Assembly: GCA_900149785.2 (NCBI GenBank)
Contig: FSSI02000005.1
Span: 62,001 to 126,000 of the forward strand
Direction of reading: 5' to 3'
Source of the DNA: Sodalinema lacuna_A
GTDB lineage: Bacteria > Cyanobacteriota > Cyanobacteriia > Cyanobacteriales > Geitlerinemataceae
Length of the DNA stretch: 64,000 nucleotides
Shown: piece after piece, positions 49,970 to 58,785 of the stretch
Position numbering within the stretch: position 1 is the stretch's first letter
How the letters are laid out: the number at the start of each line of letters is the position of its first letter
Notes under the pieces: model-generated
Told to the model about the DNA's origin: nothing
The model's input: only the letters and a program-made list of their open reading frames with translations
Database searches by the model: none
Translations under genes and position numbers: made by a program

Positions 49970-51274
49970 CTAATGTTCATGGTCTCGAAACCGTTTTTTG
50001 GCCGCTTCAAACGCTTCGTTCATTGTTTCCTGAATCTTTTGAGGATCGGGCGTTTTACCGCCCATTAAATCCCCAAAATAAACGCAAGCGCCTTCCCCTA
50101 ACGCCCAGGTATACGCCGCCGCCCAGGAGGCGGCTAACGCACTGCCTAATCCTGGAATAAACTTAATCAATTCCCGTCCCACTAATTGGGCTAAAAAGCC
50201 GCCGGCGATCGCACTGACCACCCCGCCCGCTTGCGACGGCGAGAGAGTCTGGCCATACAGTCGCCCAATAACGCCCACCAGAGACACCTGTAACGCTGTT
50301 AACACCGGCATGGTGGCAAAGGGTAGGGGAACCGCCGCTAACGTCGCCGCCATGACCGAAAACGCCAGGATATAGCGTCGTCCGACATCGCGATAGAGAT
50401 CTCCCAACTCTTGGGTTGTGCCCTCATCAAGTAACTCATGAATGGCCCGGGCCTCAGCTTCGGGGAGTAACTCGGCGATCGCATCCCGCAAGGCTTCTAA
50501 ACCATAAAACACCGGCGTAAATTCATCGTCTTCCAGGGTGAAATCCAGCCAGACCACCCCATCATACCAGGACTCAAACGACTCTTGTAACGCCCCAGCA
50601 ACCCGCTGTATCTCCTCAAACTCGGGGGGATACTCAGGATGATCGACAACCGATGGAGGGTAGAGTTCATGCAAACAGGTAATGGCCAACAAACAGGGGA
50701 TTTCGGGATGTTGCTGACGCAGTTGTCGGGCAATGTCCTGTAACGTATCAGTCGCAAAGTCCGTAATTTTAACCGTTAGAATTAAAATCCGGGCGCGACG
50801 AGTTTCGACATCCAAATCATCGAGCAGTTCTGACACCAACTCCTGTGTATCCCGTCGGGTATCCCCTAACCCCACGGTGTCCGTAAACACCAACAGCGGT
50901 AAGTCTTCCGAGGGATAGGCGTAGCGTTGGGTATTCTGGGTATGGGGGCGAAATCCCTGACCAATAATCTCAGCAGATACCCCCGTTAAGCCACGAACAA
51001 GGGAACTTTTTCCCGCCTGGGGTTTTCCCAACAAGAGGGCTTCGGTGGTGGGAAGTTCCTGGCGAACCCGAGCCAGAATTTCGGCTAACTGGTCATCACT
51101 AACTGAAAATAACTTCGTGACATCTCCGATGTTGGGTAAGTTGGACAAACGTCCTCTCAGTTGGCCTAACGTATCATTCAACAGTCGCCCGAAGCGACGA
51201 CTTTGGGGGGAAGAAACATCCTCCCCAGGAGTCGTCGGTGTTGGTTGTGGATCTGAGTTTGGGCGATCGCTCAT
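49970..51274 (-). CDS. P-loop GTPase with C-terminal DUF697-like membrane domain
   Basis: A 434-residue protein. The G domain has G1 ALLLGKPQAGKSSLVRGLTG (about 80-99), G3 LLVFTDTVGLGDTRRDTQEL (DTVG) and a switch region, then LLAITCLHELY in place of a standard NKxD. The C-terminal ~170 residues are hydrophobic (FSVMAATLAAVPLPFATMPV, SQAGGVVSAIAGGFLAQLVG, FIPGLGSALAASWAAAYTWA), as in DUF697/YcjF-type proteins. The role in the family is unknown, with membrane stress suggested. The absence of a canonical NKxD guanine motif makes nucleotide specificity uncertain. The N-terminal 30 residues are Pro/Ser-rich. Confidence 0.85.
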   Translation of the reverse strand: MSDRPNSDPQPTPTTPGEDVSSPQSRRFGRLLNDTLGQLRGRLSNLPNIGDVTKLFSVSDDQLAEILARVRQELPTTEALLLGKPQAGKSSLVRGLTGVSAEIIGQGFRPHTQNTQRYAYPSEDLPLLVFTDTVGLGDTRRDTQELVSELLDDLDVETRRARILILTVKITDFATDTLQDIARQLRQQHPEIPCLLAITCLHELYPPSVVDHPEYPPEFEEIQRVAGALQESFESWYDGVVWLDFTLEDDEFTPVFYGLEALRDAIAELLPEAEARAIHELLDEGTTQELGDLYRDVGRRYILAFSVMAATLAAVPLPFATMPVLTALQVSLVGVIGRLYGQTLSPSQAGGVVSAIAGGFLAQLVGRELIKFIPGLGSALAASWAAAYTWALGEGACVYFGDLMGGKTPDPQKIQETMNEAFEAAKKRFRDHEH

Positions 51275-51328
51275 AAGAGATCAAGCAAGGAATGAACGTT
51301 GAGACGAACGTTGAGACGAACGTTGAAA

Positions 51329-53884
51329 TTACGACTGAGTTGGCGCTGGCGACTGGGGTTGAGACACCGGCGATCGTTGCGGCGGCGCAAAGCAGAGAAG
51401 GAGTCCTTCAGAATCGCGTAATTCAAAAGAATTGAGGTCATCGAAATTACCATTGCGCTCCAAGCCTGGCGAAGCAATTTCGACGGTCCATTGATTCAAG
51501 TCAATTCCGAGCCATTTCCCAAGTTCAACCGTCATCGGATCGCCCCCCAAATGAGCCACCATCACCACACCTTCAGAGCCATCATTCGGGTTACTACGGA
51601 CTCCATAAAAGATCGTGCGATCGCCCTCACTAGACTTATCAAAGCGATCCGTTCCAATCAGATTTTGTGCCAGCCAAGGCCGTTGATGACGAAACTCCCG
51701 CAACTTCCGATTAAACTGCGCTTGAACGTCATCCACATCAGCCTCATAATGACTCACATTACACGCGACAAAACAGTCTTCCATGTAGGTCAGGGCAAAC
51801 TTTTTCAACTGCGTCTCATCCAAACGTCTTAAAAACCTCACCATCTTGGGATGATTGAGCAGCTTCATACTATCAATGCTACAAGCCGACGCATCCTCTC
51901 CCAAACAATCCTGACAAACCTTAGCCACCCGGCTGAGGTCATAATCCATTTCCATCATGGTTTCTTGCAACGCTCGTCCAAAGCCGCGCACATCCTCGAG
52001 ATACTCAAAGCCCAACTTTTTGAGATTTTTAAATAAATCAGGACGATTATAAATTTCCTCAGAAATTTGCCAATCGAGGAAGCCAATTTCCTCAGACACC
52101 ACCTTCACCCCATAGCGTTCATCGGTATTGCGGAAAAACATCCAGGGAGCGTGACAAAGGGCGTTAATAAAATCCATCGGTAGGCCCGGACTAAACCCAT
52201 AAACCCAAACCGAAGTCGCCGGATTATCATACCCCTTCCAAAGAACCTCCGGCAAAGTTTTCCCTAAATTCCAGTTAATCGGTTCCTCCAGAGACACCTG
52301 ATTTCCCCGCCGCACCGTGTCATGATTCGCACAACCAGTAATCCAATTACTACCAATGTGCATCACTTCCAACACCCGCCGCCATTTCCGCTCCCAAAAT
52401 CCCTTGAGAGTTGGCGTATTATGAGCAAACACCAGAGGTCCCCATTGATAGGATTCGGGCATTTTTTCAATCAAATCTCGATAGGTCGAAATATCTTCCC
52501 ACCCCTCAGCCGGCCAGGGCCGACCATCTTCAAAGATGGTAAACATCAACCGTTTAAATCCTTCAATATCCTGAACCACATTACTCATGGCCAGTAAGTA
52601 GGCATCATCCTGTTCCACCGCTCCCGATAACGGGTTAAAAAAGCGGAAATCTTGGCCACCATCAACGCGAATTCCATCGGCTCCGGTATTCAATTTACGG
52701 CGCTGCATTTCCAGGAAAATTGCCCGAACCGTCGGTAATTGGTGGTTCAAGTCCTGGCCATACATATTTGGCCCCTTGAGATATTCCCGGTTAATCAGCA
52801 GTTCCGACTGGTTATCAGCATGGCCATAGACGAGATCATAAATCACCTGAATTGGCCCAGTAGAGAAATTATGAAGCGTCGCTACAAAATCCACCATTTC
52901 ATCGGGCCGCAAACTGCCTAATTGGGCTGGATTGGTGGCACTTGAACCGAGAATTGGCACATCATAACCCCAATCTTCGGTGTTGGGTTTACGCAGTTCA
53001 ATTTTGAGTTCATCTTCCTCATCTTCCGAGAGAAAGACAAAAAATTCACTTTCGGGACTATATTCGCTGCGGAACTCAATGGTGGGTTCGAGGGGTAACA
53101 GTTGCACCGCATCATAGCCGACATAGTTATGTTCGATGGGGGTTAGGGCGTCCCCATTGGCCAATTTGGCCGAAATGCGCTGATAGAGTTTCGTTAATCC
53201 TTCGAGGGTTCCCTCAGCGGTGGCGGTGCCGACATGGAGTTGTAGGATGTTGCGAGGGGCATGAACCCGAGGAATGGCTTTAATGTCTTGGTGGTGATGG
53301 GTATCTTGGGTGAAAAATTCCGGGAGTTGCGAGGCGCTGGTGCGGGCAAAATAGTCTAAATCGGGGCGGTTGGCTTGTAGGCGGTCAATATCATAGACTT
53401 CCGCCGGGCCGAAGACACCATAGGGGAGTGAGTAGGGGACGACATCGCGAATGGCTTCGAGAATCCCCTGTTGGTCGACAAAACGCAGCCAATAAAACGA
53501 ACCGGCCTGGTCGCGAGTGCCACCCTGCAAGCCCGAGACGACTCCCCAGAGAAACTCGCCTTGTTGTTTGAGGTTTAAGCGGGTGCGACGAAAGCGCACC
53601 ACCTGGCGAGGATTCCCGAAATCGATGTTGTCGATGGGGGTGAGGATTTCTAAGTAAATTTCCTTGCGTCGCATCACCTGGGCCGTGAGTTCCGGAGTCC
53701 AGAAGCCAAATTCGGTTAGGCCATCTTGACGGTAATGCGCCCCGAGTTTGACAGTGAGGGCTTGACTTTTTTCAAAATATGTGCTGTTAGAATGCTCGAT
53801 CGCAGTGGCCCAATCGAGCAATTCCTGGGTAGCATCGTCTTCAAGTTGGATGGAGGGGATAGAAGGGGTCGCGACGTTGACCAT
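51329..53884 (-). CDS. GH13-like glycosidase, glucosylglycerol hydrolase (GghA) family, paralogue 2
   Basis: An 851-residue paralogue of the protein at 14189. Aligned landmarks are AHYRQDGLTEFGFWTPELTA, FYWLRFVDQQGI, APRNILQLHVGTATAEGTLE, NYVGYDAVQLLPLEPTIEF, GPIQVIYDLVYGHADNQSEL, the nucleophile in DGIRVDGGQDFRFFNPLSGA, FTIFEDGRPWPAEGWEDIST, TGCANHDTVRRGNQVSLEEP and VWVYGFSPGLPMDFINALCH. All candidate catalytic residues are kept. The middle insert after LEPTIEF differs (RSEYSPESEFFVFLSEDEED). The C-terminus has a Ser/Pro/Gln tail (PVSQPQSPAPTQS). Two intact copies suggest different substrates or different regulation. It has no signal peptide. Confidence 0.72.
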   Translation of the reverse strand: MVNVATPSIPSIQLEDDATQELLDWATAIEHSNSTYFEKSQALTVKLGAHYRQDGLTEFGFWTPELTAQVMRRKEIYLEILTPIDNIDFGNPRQVVRFRRTRLNLKQQGEFLWGVVSGLQGGTRDQAGSFYWLRFVDQQGILEAIRDVVPYSLPYGVFGPAEVYDIDRLQANRPDLDYFARTSASQLPEFFTQDTHHHQDIKAIPRVHAPRNILQLHVGTATAEGTLEGLTKLYQRISAKLANGDALTPIEHNYVGYDAVQLLPLEPTIEFRSEYSPESEFFVFLSEDEEDELKIELRKPNTEDWGYDVPILGSSATNPAQLGSLRPDEMVDFVATLHNFSTGPIQVIYDLVYGHADNQSELLINREYLKGPNMYGQDLNHQLPTVRAIFLEMQRRKLNTGADGIRVDGGQDFRFFNPLSGAVEQDDAYLLAMSNVVQDIEGFKRLMFTIFEDGRPWPAEGWEDISTYRDLIEKMPESYQWGPLVFAHNTPTLKGFWERKWRRVLEVMHIGSNWITGCANHDTVRRGNQVSLEEPINWNLGKTLPEVLWKGYDNPATSVWVYGFSPGLPMDFINALCHAPWMFFRNTDERYGVKVVSEEIGFLDWQISEEIYNRPDLFKNLKKLGFEYLEDVRGFGRALQETMMEMDYDLSRVAKVCQDCLGEDASACSIDSMKLLNHPKMVRFLRRLDETQLKKFALTYMEDCFVACNVSHYEADVDDVQAQFNRKLREFRHQRPWLAQNLIGTDRFDKSSEGDRTIFYGVRSNPNDGSEGVVMVAHLGGDPMTVELGKWLGIDLNQWTVEIASPGLERNGNFDDLNSFELRDSEGLLLCFAPPQRSPVSQPQSPAPTQS

Positions 53885-53993
53885 GATTTAAGACCGTACT
53901 CTTGGCAAATTCTCGGGAACTCTCCATTTGTTATATCTCATTTCGATCGCGTTTTAACGATAGTGAGGAGATTCAGCCCTGAGAATCTGGGAG

Positions 53994-54015
53994 AAAAAAA
54001 AGGGGCGATCGCCCC
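53994..54015 (-). terminator. HIP1-containing terminator
   Basis: On the minus strand GGGGCGATCGCCCC (54015-54002) is a perfect 14-nt palindrome built on HIP1 and is followed directly by a run of seven T. It lies 59-80 bp after the stop of the DUF1269 gene and before the GghA-like paralogue. Confidence 0.6.
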
Positions 54016-54073
54016 GAAAGGGGTTTCCCCCAAACCGCTGGCGATCGCCCAATACCCGTTATCCGTCCCACAC

Positions 54074-54601
54074 TTAGGACTCTGTGGCTTCAGCATGAAC
54101 TTTATCGAGTTCAATGCCCCGATTTGACAGCGTTTCTTGCAACTGGGCCTCTTGATCCTTGCTCAAAGAGGTGCGTAGGACTTTACCGCCGAACTGAGCC
54201 ACTTCATCGAGGACTTTATCGGGGGTCACCTTGCGAACGAGGATAAACAAGGCTGAGCTTCCCGGCTGCATCGTTTCGCCGAGTTCCCGCATGAAGTTAT
54301 CATCCACACCAATATCACTGAGAGCGCCACCAATCGCCCCACCAGCCGCGCCGACAGCGACCCCGAGTAACGGACTCAGAAACAGCAGTCCAATCAACAG
54401 CCCCCAGAAGCTGCCCGAGGCAGCCCCGGCGGCGGCGAGGTTGATAGCCTGATTGAGTTTAACTTTACCGTCCTGGTTTTTAACCACCACGGCGGCATCT
54501 TCGAGTTCAATCAGATGCTGTTTTTGGAGTTTCAGCAATTCCAAGCGGACTTCCTCAGCCTTGTATTGGCTATCGTAGGAAACGGCAATTAAATCAGCCA
54601 T
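54074..54601 (-). CDS. DUF1269 family membrane-associated protein
   Basis: A 175-residue DUF1269 protein. It starts MADLIAVSYDSQYKAEEVRL (54601), then IELEDAAVVVKNQDGKVKLN, a Gly/Ala-rich glycine-zipper-like hydrophobic segment (GAASGSFWGLLIGLLFLSPL and GVAVGAAGGAIGGALSDIGV) and FMRELGETMQPGSSALFILV near the C-terminus. The family is widespread with unknown function; the zipper may insert in membranes. An upstream extension to 54652 would run into the phosphoketolase terminator, so I reject it. It follows xfp on the same strand but behind a terminator. Confidence 0.88.
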   Translation of the reverse strand: MADLIAVSYDSQYKAEEVRLELLKLQKQHLIELEDAAVVVKNQDGKVKLNQAINLAAAGAASGSFWGLLIGLLFLSPLLGVAVGAAGGAIGGALSDIGVDDNFMRELGETMQPGSSALFILVRKVTPDKVLDEVAQFGGKVLRTSLSKDQEAQLQETLSNRGIELDKVHAEATES

Positions 54602-54630
54602 AAGATAGATTTCTAGGTATAAGTTTTCAA

Positions 54631-54673
54631 ATAAAGGCGTTAGGCAAGCCATGACGGGAGCTAACGCCTTTAT
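54631..54673 (-). terminator. Terminator hairpin after xfp
   Basis: A 13-bp perfect stem, ATAAAGGCGTTAG (54631-54643) with CTAACGCCTTTAT (54661-54673) and a 17-nt loop. On the minus strand it is followed by T-rich TTTGAAAA. It starts 17 bp after the xfp stop. Confidence 0.7.
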
Positions 54674-54689
54674 CCCCTAGCTTACTGAT

Positions 54690-57095
54690 TTAATAGGGCC
54701 ATTTCCAATTCGTGATTTCCGGCTTGTCGGTTCCATGTTCTTTGGCGTAGTGCATGTGATCGATGATTTGATTTTTCATCCGTTCCTTCACATAGGCTGC
54801 CGCCGAACCGAGCTTGGGAACCCGATCAATGACATCAATCACCAAGTTAAAGCGATCGACTTGGTTGCGAATCGCTAACTCCAGGGGAGTGTTGATATTG
54901 CCTTTTTCCTTGTAGCCACGCACATGGATGCGTTCCTGGTTGCTGCGGCGATAGGTGAGCTTGTGAATCAGCCAAGGATAGCCATGAAAGTTGAACATGA
55001 CCGGTTTATCGGTGGTAAAGAGACTGTCAAAGTCGCGATCGGATAAACCATGAGGGTGATCGACTTCCGACTGGAGACGGAACAAGTCCACCACATTGAT
55101 AAAGCGCACCTTGAGATCCGGGAACTCCTCGCGCAGAATCGCCGTAGCGGCCAGAGCCTCCCGAGTGAGGATGTCCCCACATGAGGCCATAATCACATCG
55201 GGTTCATCGGGATCTTTGCCGCAGTCATCATTACTGGCCCATTCCCAGATGCCAATGCCCTTAGTACAGTGGGCGATCGCCTGCTCCATCGTCAGATACT
55301 GCAAGTGGTCCTGTTTATCCGCCACAATGACGTTGACATAATTCTTGCTCTCCAAACAATGGTCCATCACCGACAGCAGACAATTGGCATCGGGGGGTAG
55401 ATAAATCCGCGTCACCTCAGCACTCTTGTTGGTGACCAAATCAATAAATCCAGGATCTTGGTGACTAAAGCCATTATGATCCTGACGCCAGACCACCGAC
55501 GAGAGCAGGATATTCAGCGACGACACCGGCGCGCGCCAGGGAACCTCATTTTTGCAAATATCCAGCCATTTAGCGTGCTGGTTAAACATCGAGTCAATCA
55601 CATGAGCGAAGGCCTCATAGGTATGGAACAACCCATGTCGTCCCGTCAGCAGATAGCCTTCGAGCCAGCCTTCGAGAGTATGCTCACTCAGCATCTCCAT
55701 CACCCGGCCATCGGGGGAGAGAAAGCCGCCATCCTCATCTTCGGGCAGCATTTGCGCCATCCAAGCCTTCTTGGTGACCTCATAGAGAGCCTGTAGGCGG
55801 TTTGAAGCCGTCTCATCGGGACCAAACACCCGGAAATTATTCATGTTGTTGCGCATCACATCCCGCAAATAGAAACTCATGATGCGGGTGTTCTGAGCTT
55901 CGACATGACCGGGGTTCGGCACATCGACAGCATACTTGCGGAAATCGGGCCGCCGCAGCTCTTTGCGCACCAAGCCCCCATTGGTGATGGGGTTGGCGCT
56001 CATGCGTCGTGGCCCTTTCGGGGACAGTTCCTGGAGTTCCCGAATCAGTTTACCCGTCTCATCGAAGAGTTCCTCGGGCTTGTAGCTACGCAGCCACTCT
56101 TCCAAGATGGCCATGCTCTCCGGATTCTTATGCACATCCGACATGGGGACTTGGTGCGCCCGCCAGAAGCCTTCCACCTTATGACCTTTTACCGATTCGG
56201 GTCCCGTCCAGCCCTTGGGAGAGCGGAAGACAATCATGGGCCAACGGGGGCGTTGGGCGACCCCAGTCCGCCGCGCTTCCTCTTGGATGCGATGAATCTC
56301 CTGAACACAGGTTTCGAGGGTTTGCGCCATGCGTTGGTGCATGGTTTCGGGGTCATCTCCCTCGACGAAATAGGGACGATAGCCATAGCCTTGGAACAGG
56401 GCTTCGAGTTCTTCGTGAGGAATCCGTGACAGAAGGGTGGGGTTGGCGATTTTGTAGCCGTTCAAATGCAGAATCGGCAAGACGGCGCCATCCCGGATGG
56501 GGTTGAGATACTTGTTCGAGTGCCATGCGGTTGCCAGAGGTCCCGTTTCGGCTTCTCCATCACCGACGACGGCCGCCACCAGCAAATCGGGGTTATCATA
56601 GGCGGCCCCGAAGGCGTGGGAGAGACTGTAGCCGAGTTCCCCGCCTTCGTGAATCGAGCCAGGGGTTTCTGGGGTGACGTGACTGCCGATATGGCCGGGG
56701 AAGGAGAATTGTTTGAAGAATTTTTGCAGTCCTTCTTCGTCTTGCCCTTTGTCTGGATAGACTTCCGAGTAGGTTCCTTCGAGATAGGCTGGCCCCAGGA
56801 TGCCGGGAGCGCCATGGCCGGGGCCGGCGACGTAGAGGGCATTCAGGTCATATTTGTTGATGAGGCGGTTGAGGTGGATGTAGAGAAAGCTTAACCCCGG
56901 ACTGGACCCCCAATGGCCGAGGAGCCGTTTTTTGACATGCTCGGGTTTGATGGGTTCTTTGAGAAGGGGGTTATCTTTGAGGTAAATCATGCCCACCGCC
57001 AGGTAGTTGGCAGCCCGCCAGTAGGCATGAATTTTCCGCAGTTCTTCTGCCGACAGGGGCATTTCCGTGGTCACTGAGGATGTCGCAATAGTCAT
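54690..57095 (-). CDS. xfp: Xylulose-5-phosphate/fructose-6-phosphate phosphoketolase
   Basis: An 801-residue ThDP enzyme splitting X5P or F6P with phosphate into acetyl-phosphate plus G3P or E4P. Motifs are VAGPGHGAPGILGPAYLEGT, FPGHIGSHVTPETPGSIHEG, GELGYSLSHAFGAAYDNPDL, the ThDP site GDGEAETGPLATAWHSNKYL with ILHLNGYKIANPTLLSRI, SFYLRDVMRNNMNNFRVFGPDE-type middle domain and GLSDRDFDSLFTTDKPVMFN near the end. The length is normal (about 800). It is divergent from ldh-pyk-ackA. Its product acetyl-phosphate feeds acetate kinase for ATP, or acetyl-CoA via a Pta not seen here. A terminator follows. Confidence 0.97.
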   Translation of the reverse strand: MTIATSSVTTEMPLSAEELRKIHAYWRAANYLAVGMIYLKDNPLLKEPIKPEHVKKRLLGHWGSSPGLSFLYIHLNRLINKYDLNALYVAGPGHGAPGILGPAYLEGTYSEVYPDKGQDEEGLQKFFKQFSFPGHIGSHVTPETPGSIHEGGELGYSLSHAFGAAYDNPDLLVAAVVGDGEAETGPLATAWHSNKYLNPIRDGAVLPILHLNGYKIANPTLLSRIPHEELEALFQGYGYRPYFVEGDDPETMHQRMAQTLETCVQEIHRIQEEARRTGVAQRPRWPMIVFRSPKGWTGPESVKGHKVEGFWRAHQVPMSDVHKNPESMAILEEWLRSYKPEELFDETGKLIRELQELSPKGPRRMSANPITNGGLVRKELRRPDFRKYAVDVPNPGHVEAQNTRIMSFYLRDVMRNNMNNFRVFGPDETASNRLQALYEVTKKAWMAQMLPEDEDGGFLSPDGRVMEMLSEHTLEGWLEGYLLTGRHGLFHTYEAFAHVIDSMFNQHAKWLDICKNEVPWRAPVSSLNILLSSVVWRQDHNGFSHQDPGFIDLVTNKSAEVTRIYLPPDANCLLSVMDHCLESKNYVNVIVADKQDHLQYLTMEQAIAHCTKGIGIWEWASNDDCGKDPDEPDVIMASCGDILTREALAATAILREEFPDLKVRFINVVDLFRLQSEVDHPHGLSDRDFDSLFTTDKPVMFNFHGYPWLIHKLTYRRSNQERIHVRGYKEKGNINTPLELAIRNQVDRFNLVIDVIDRVPKLGSAAAYVKERMKNQIIDHMHYAKEHGTDKPEITNWKWPY

Positions 57096-57238
57096 AGCAT
57101 TCGCTTCCTAGCGTGAGGACAAGTGAGATACTCGGTCTTCGATGCGTTCTATCGTTGATGAGTTTCCCTACTTATTATCGATAGCAGCTTATGACCCTAA
57201 AATTCAAGAAAGATTTTGTTAAATCCAGAAACTATGAC

Positions 57239-57252
57239 TCACATCTGTGTGA
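57239..57252. promoter_or_regulatory. Inverted repeat TCACA-N4-TGTGA
   Basis: TCACATCTGTGTGA is a palindrome with 5-bp arms and a 4-nt centre, 143-156 bp upstream of the xfp start. It is not the CRP consensus (TGTGA-N6-TCACA, opposite arm order) nor the Rex consensus. It lies 19 bp from the NtcA-like site. Confidence 0.35.
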
Positions 57253-57270
57253 AATATCATAGATTAGCAA

Positions 57271-57288
57271 ATGTAAGCTCGGTTACAT
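57271..57288. promoter_or_regulatory. NtcA-type site GTA-N8-TAC
   Basis: ATGTAAGCTCGGTTACAT contains GTA (57273-57275), 8 bases, then TAC (57284-57286) inside 6-bp inverted arms ATGTAA/TTACAT. This is the NtcA consensus. On the minus strand TATGAT follows after 11 bp, closer than the ~22 bp of classical NtcA-activated promoters, so repression of xfp is as likely as activation. Confidence 0.5.
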
Positions 57289-57792
57289 CTAAAAAACAAC
57301 AATAGTGCATATCGGGGTGACTGGCTCTAAATGGCGATCGCCCTCGTTGTTATCTGGTTATTATTGTAACCATTCCTCGGGTTCACTATCCTGGAAGTCT
57401 ACCCGGGGCGATCAGACAAGGGCGGTCAAAGGCGATATTTTTTAATAATAACTTAATCTTGGGCTAAACAATCTCGGGCAGACGTTGATCTTATACTGGG
57501 TATGGCAGCTAGGGATGGCAGTTGGGTCGGCTTCAGCTGCGGCACTGACAATCATTAAACGTCACAAGGACTGTTCGGCTGCTTGCATTGTCTAGGAGAG
57601 TATCGATAAAATCAGCTCACGGCCAGGAAAAACCTCTGCCTGGAGACAGGAGCATCTAATAGAATACTCGAATCGGTTAAGGGTGACGGTCTCACTATTC
57701 TGTTAATCCCGAACCTTTAGCCGTCAAGTTTTTCGGATAACCACTCGATAGTTCATTCTTTAACTCAGTCCCCTCATTGGCGATCGCCCTTC

Positions 57793-58785
57793 ATGTTTGA
57801 TACCCTATTTACCCAGCCCAGTGACCCACAATTTAACGCCCTTCAACCCCGTAAAGCCGTCATTATTGGCGCGGGACAAGTGGGAATGGCTTGTGCTTAC
57901 TCCCTACTGATTCAAAACTGCTTCGATGAACTGGTTTTACAAGACTTAGCCACCGAAAAACTTGAGGGAGAAGTCATGGACTTAGTTCATGGCCTCCCGT
58001 TTGTTGCCCCAACCGCCGTTTCAGCGGGAACCGTCGCCGAGGAAGGACGCAATGCCGATATTGTGATTATAACCGCCGGTGCCGCTCAAAAGCCTGGGGA
58101 AACCCGCCTTGACTTAGTGCAAAAAAATGTTGCCATCTTCGGTAACTTAATTCCGGATATTGTCCAATATTGTCCGCAGGCAATTGTATTGGTTGTGACC
58201 AATCCTGTCGATATTATGACGTATGTTTCCTTGAAACTGTCAGGATTTTCCTCGTCCCAAGTTCTTGGGTCAGGAACCGTCTTGGATACGGCTCGTTTTC
58301 GTGCCCTGTTAGCCCGAGAACTCGGTCTCGATGCTCGTAGTTTACACGCCTATATTATTGGCGAACATGGAGATAGTGAAGTCCCGGTCTGGAGTCACGT
58401 TAATGTGGCTGGAATGCCTCTGTGTGACGGGGATTGGCCCGGCAGTCCTCGCCCCGATGATCCTCGGCTAACTCGCATTTTTCAGGACACCCGAGATGCG
58501 GCGTATGAGATTATTAAACGTAAAGGCTATACCAGTTATGCGATCGGTTTAGGGGTGACGGATATTGTACAAGCGATTCTCCGTAATCAAAATCGAGTCA
58601 TGACCGTGAGTCGATTAGTTCCTGGTATTCAAGATTTACATGATGTTTGCCTGAGTTTACCCACGGTTGTGAATCGACAAGGCGCAGAACGAATGCTTCA
58701 GCTCTCATTAACAGAAACTGAAGCCAAGCAATTGCATCAATCTGCTACAATCATGAAAAAAATCATCAAGGAGTTATCATTATGA
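57793..58785 (+). CDS. ldh: L-lactate dehydrogenase
   Basis: A 330-residue NAD-dependent LDH reducing pyruvate to L-lactate. The N-terminal Rossmann fold has KAVIIGAGQVGMACAYSLLI (GxGxxG). The specificity loop reads TAGAAQKPGETRLDLVQKN: Gln (AAQKPGE) at the discriminating position marks lactate rather than malate dehydrogenase (which has Arg). The catalytic His is in YIIGEHGDSEVPVWSHVNVA, with Arg in RLDL and DTARFRALLARELG. A ~18-residue N-terminal extension precedes the core. The stop overlaps the pyk start (ATGA), so the two are coupled. Confidence 0.96.
   Translation: MFDTLFTQPSDPQFNALQPRKAVIIGAGQVGMACAYSLLIQNCFDELVLQDLATEKLEGEVMDLVHGLPFVAPTAVSAGTVAEEGRNADIVIITAGAAQKPGETRLDLVQKNVAIFGNLIPDIVQYCPQAIVLVVTNPVDIMTYVSLKLSGFSSSQVLGSGTVLDTARFRALLARELGLDARSLHAYIIGEHGDSEVPVWSHVNVAGMPLCDGDWPGSPRPDDPRLTRIFQDTRDAAYEIIKRKGYTSYAIGLGVTDIVQAILRNQNRVMTVSRLVPGIQDLHDVCLSLPTVVNRQGAERMLQLSLTETEAKQLHQSATIMKKIIKELSL

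Larger units (their letters stand above)
57096..57792. other. Divergent control region between xfp and ldh
   Basis: 697 bases without a gene, A/T-richer than the flanks. Two inverted repeats are listed separately (57239-57252 and 57271-57288), both closer to xfp. On the minus strand a TATGAT box lies about 11 bp after the second one. A TATACT occurs near 57491 (+). The start of ldh at 57793 is preceded by a HIP1 octamer and has no Shine-Dalgarno sequence. Confidence 0.5.

Noticed and set aside
49879..50010. 44-residue N-terminal extension of the PP2C phosphatase
   Set aside because: It is encoded by a heptamer repeat and a palindrome and overlaps the GTPase stop; the normal PP2C start is at 49878.
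57239..57252. CRP (cAMP receptor) or Rex site at the TCACA/TGTGA palindrome
   Set aside because: The arms are in the opposite order to the CRP consensus with a 4-nt instead of 6-nt centre, and the outer bases do not fit Rex. Kept only as an unnamed inverted repeat.
577..57728. Shared 12-mer TTAGCCGTCAAG at 577-588 and 57717-57728, in front of carbon-metabolism genes
   Set aside because: A 12-base match between non-coding parts of a 64-kb window is expected by chance, and the flanks do not extend into a convincing motif.
57793..58785. Malate dehydrogenase as an alternative for the 57793 gene
   Set aside because: The substrate loop has Gln (AAQKPGE) where malate dehydrogenases have Arg, so L-lactate dehydrogenase is the better call.
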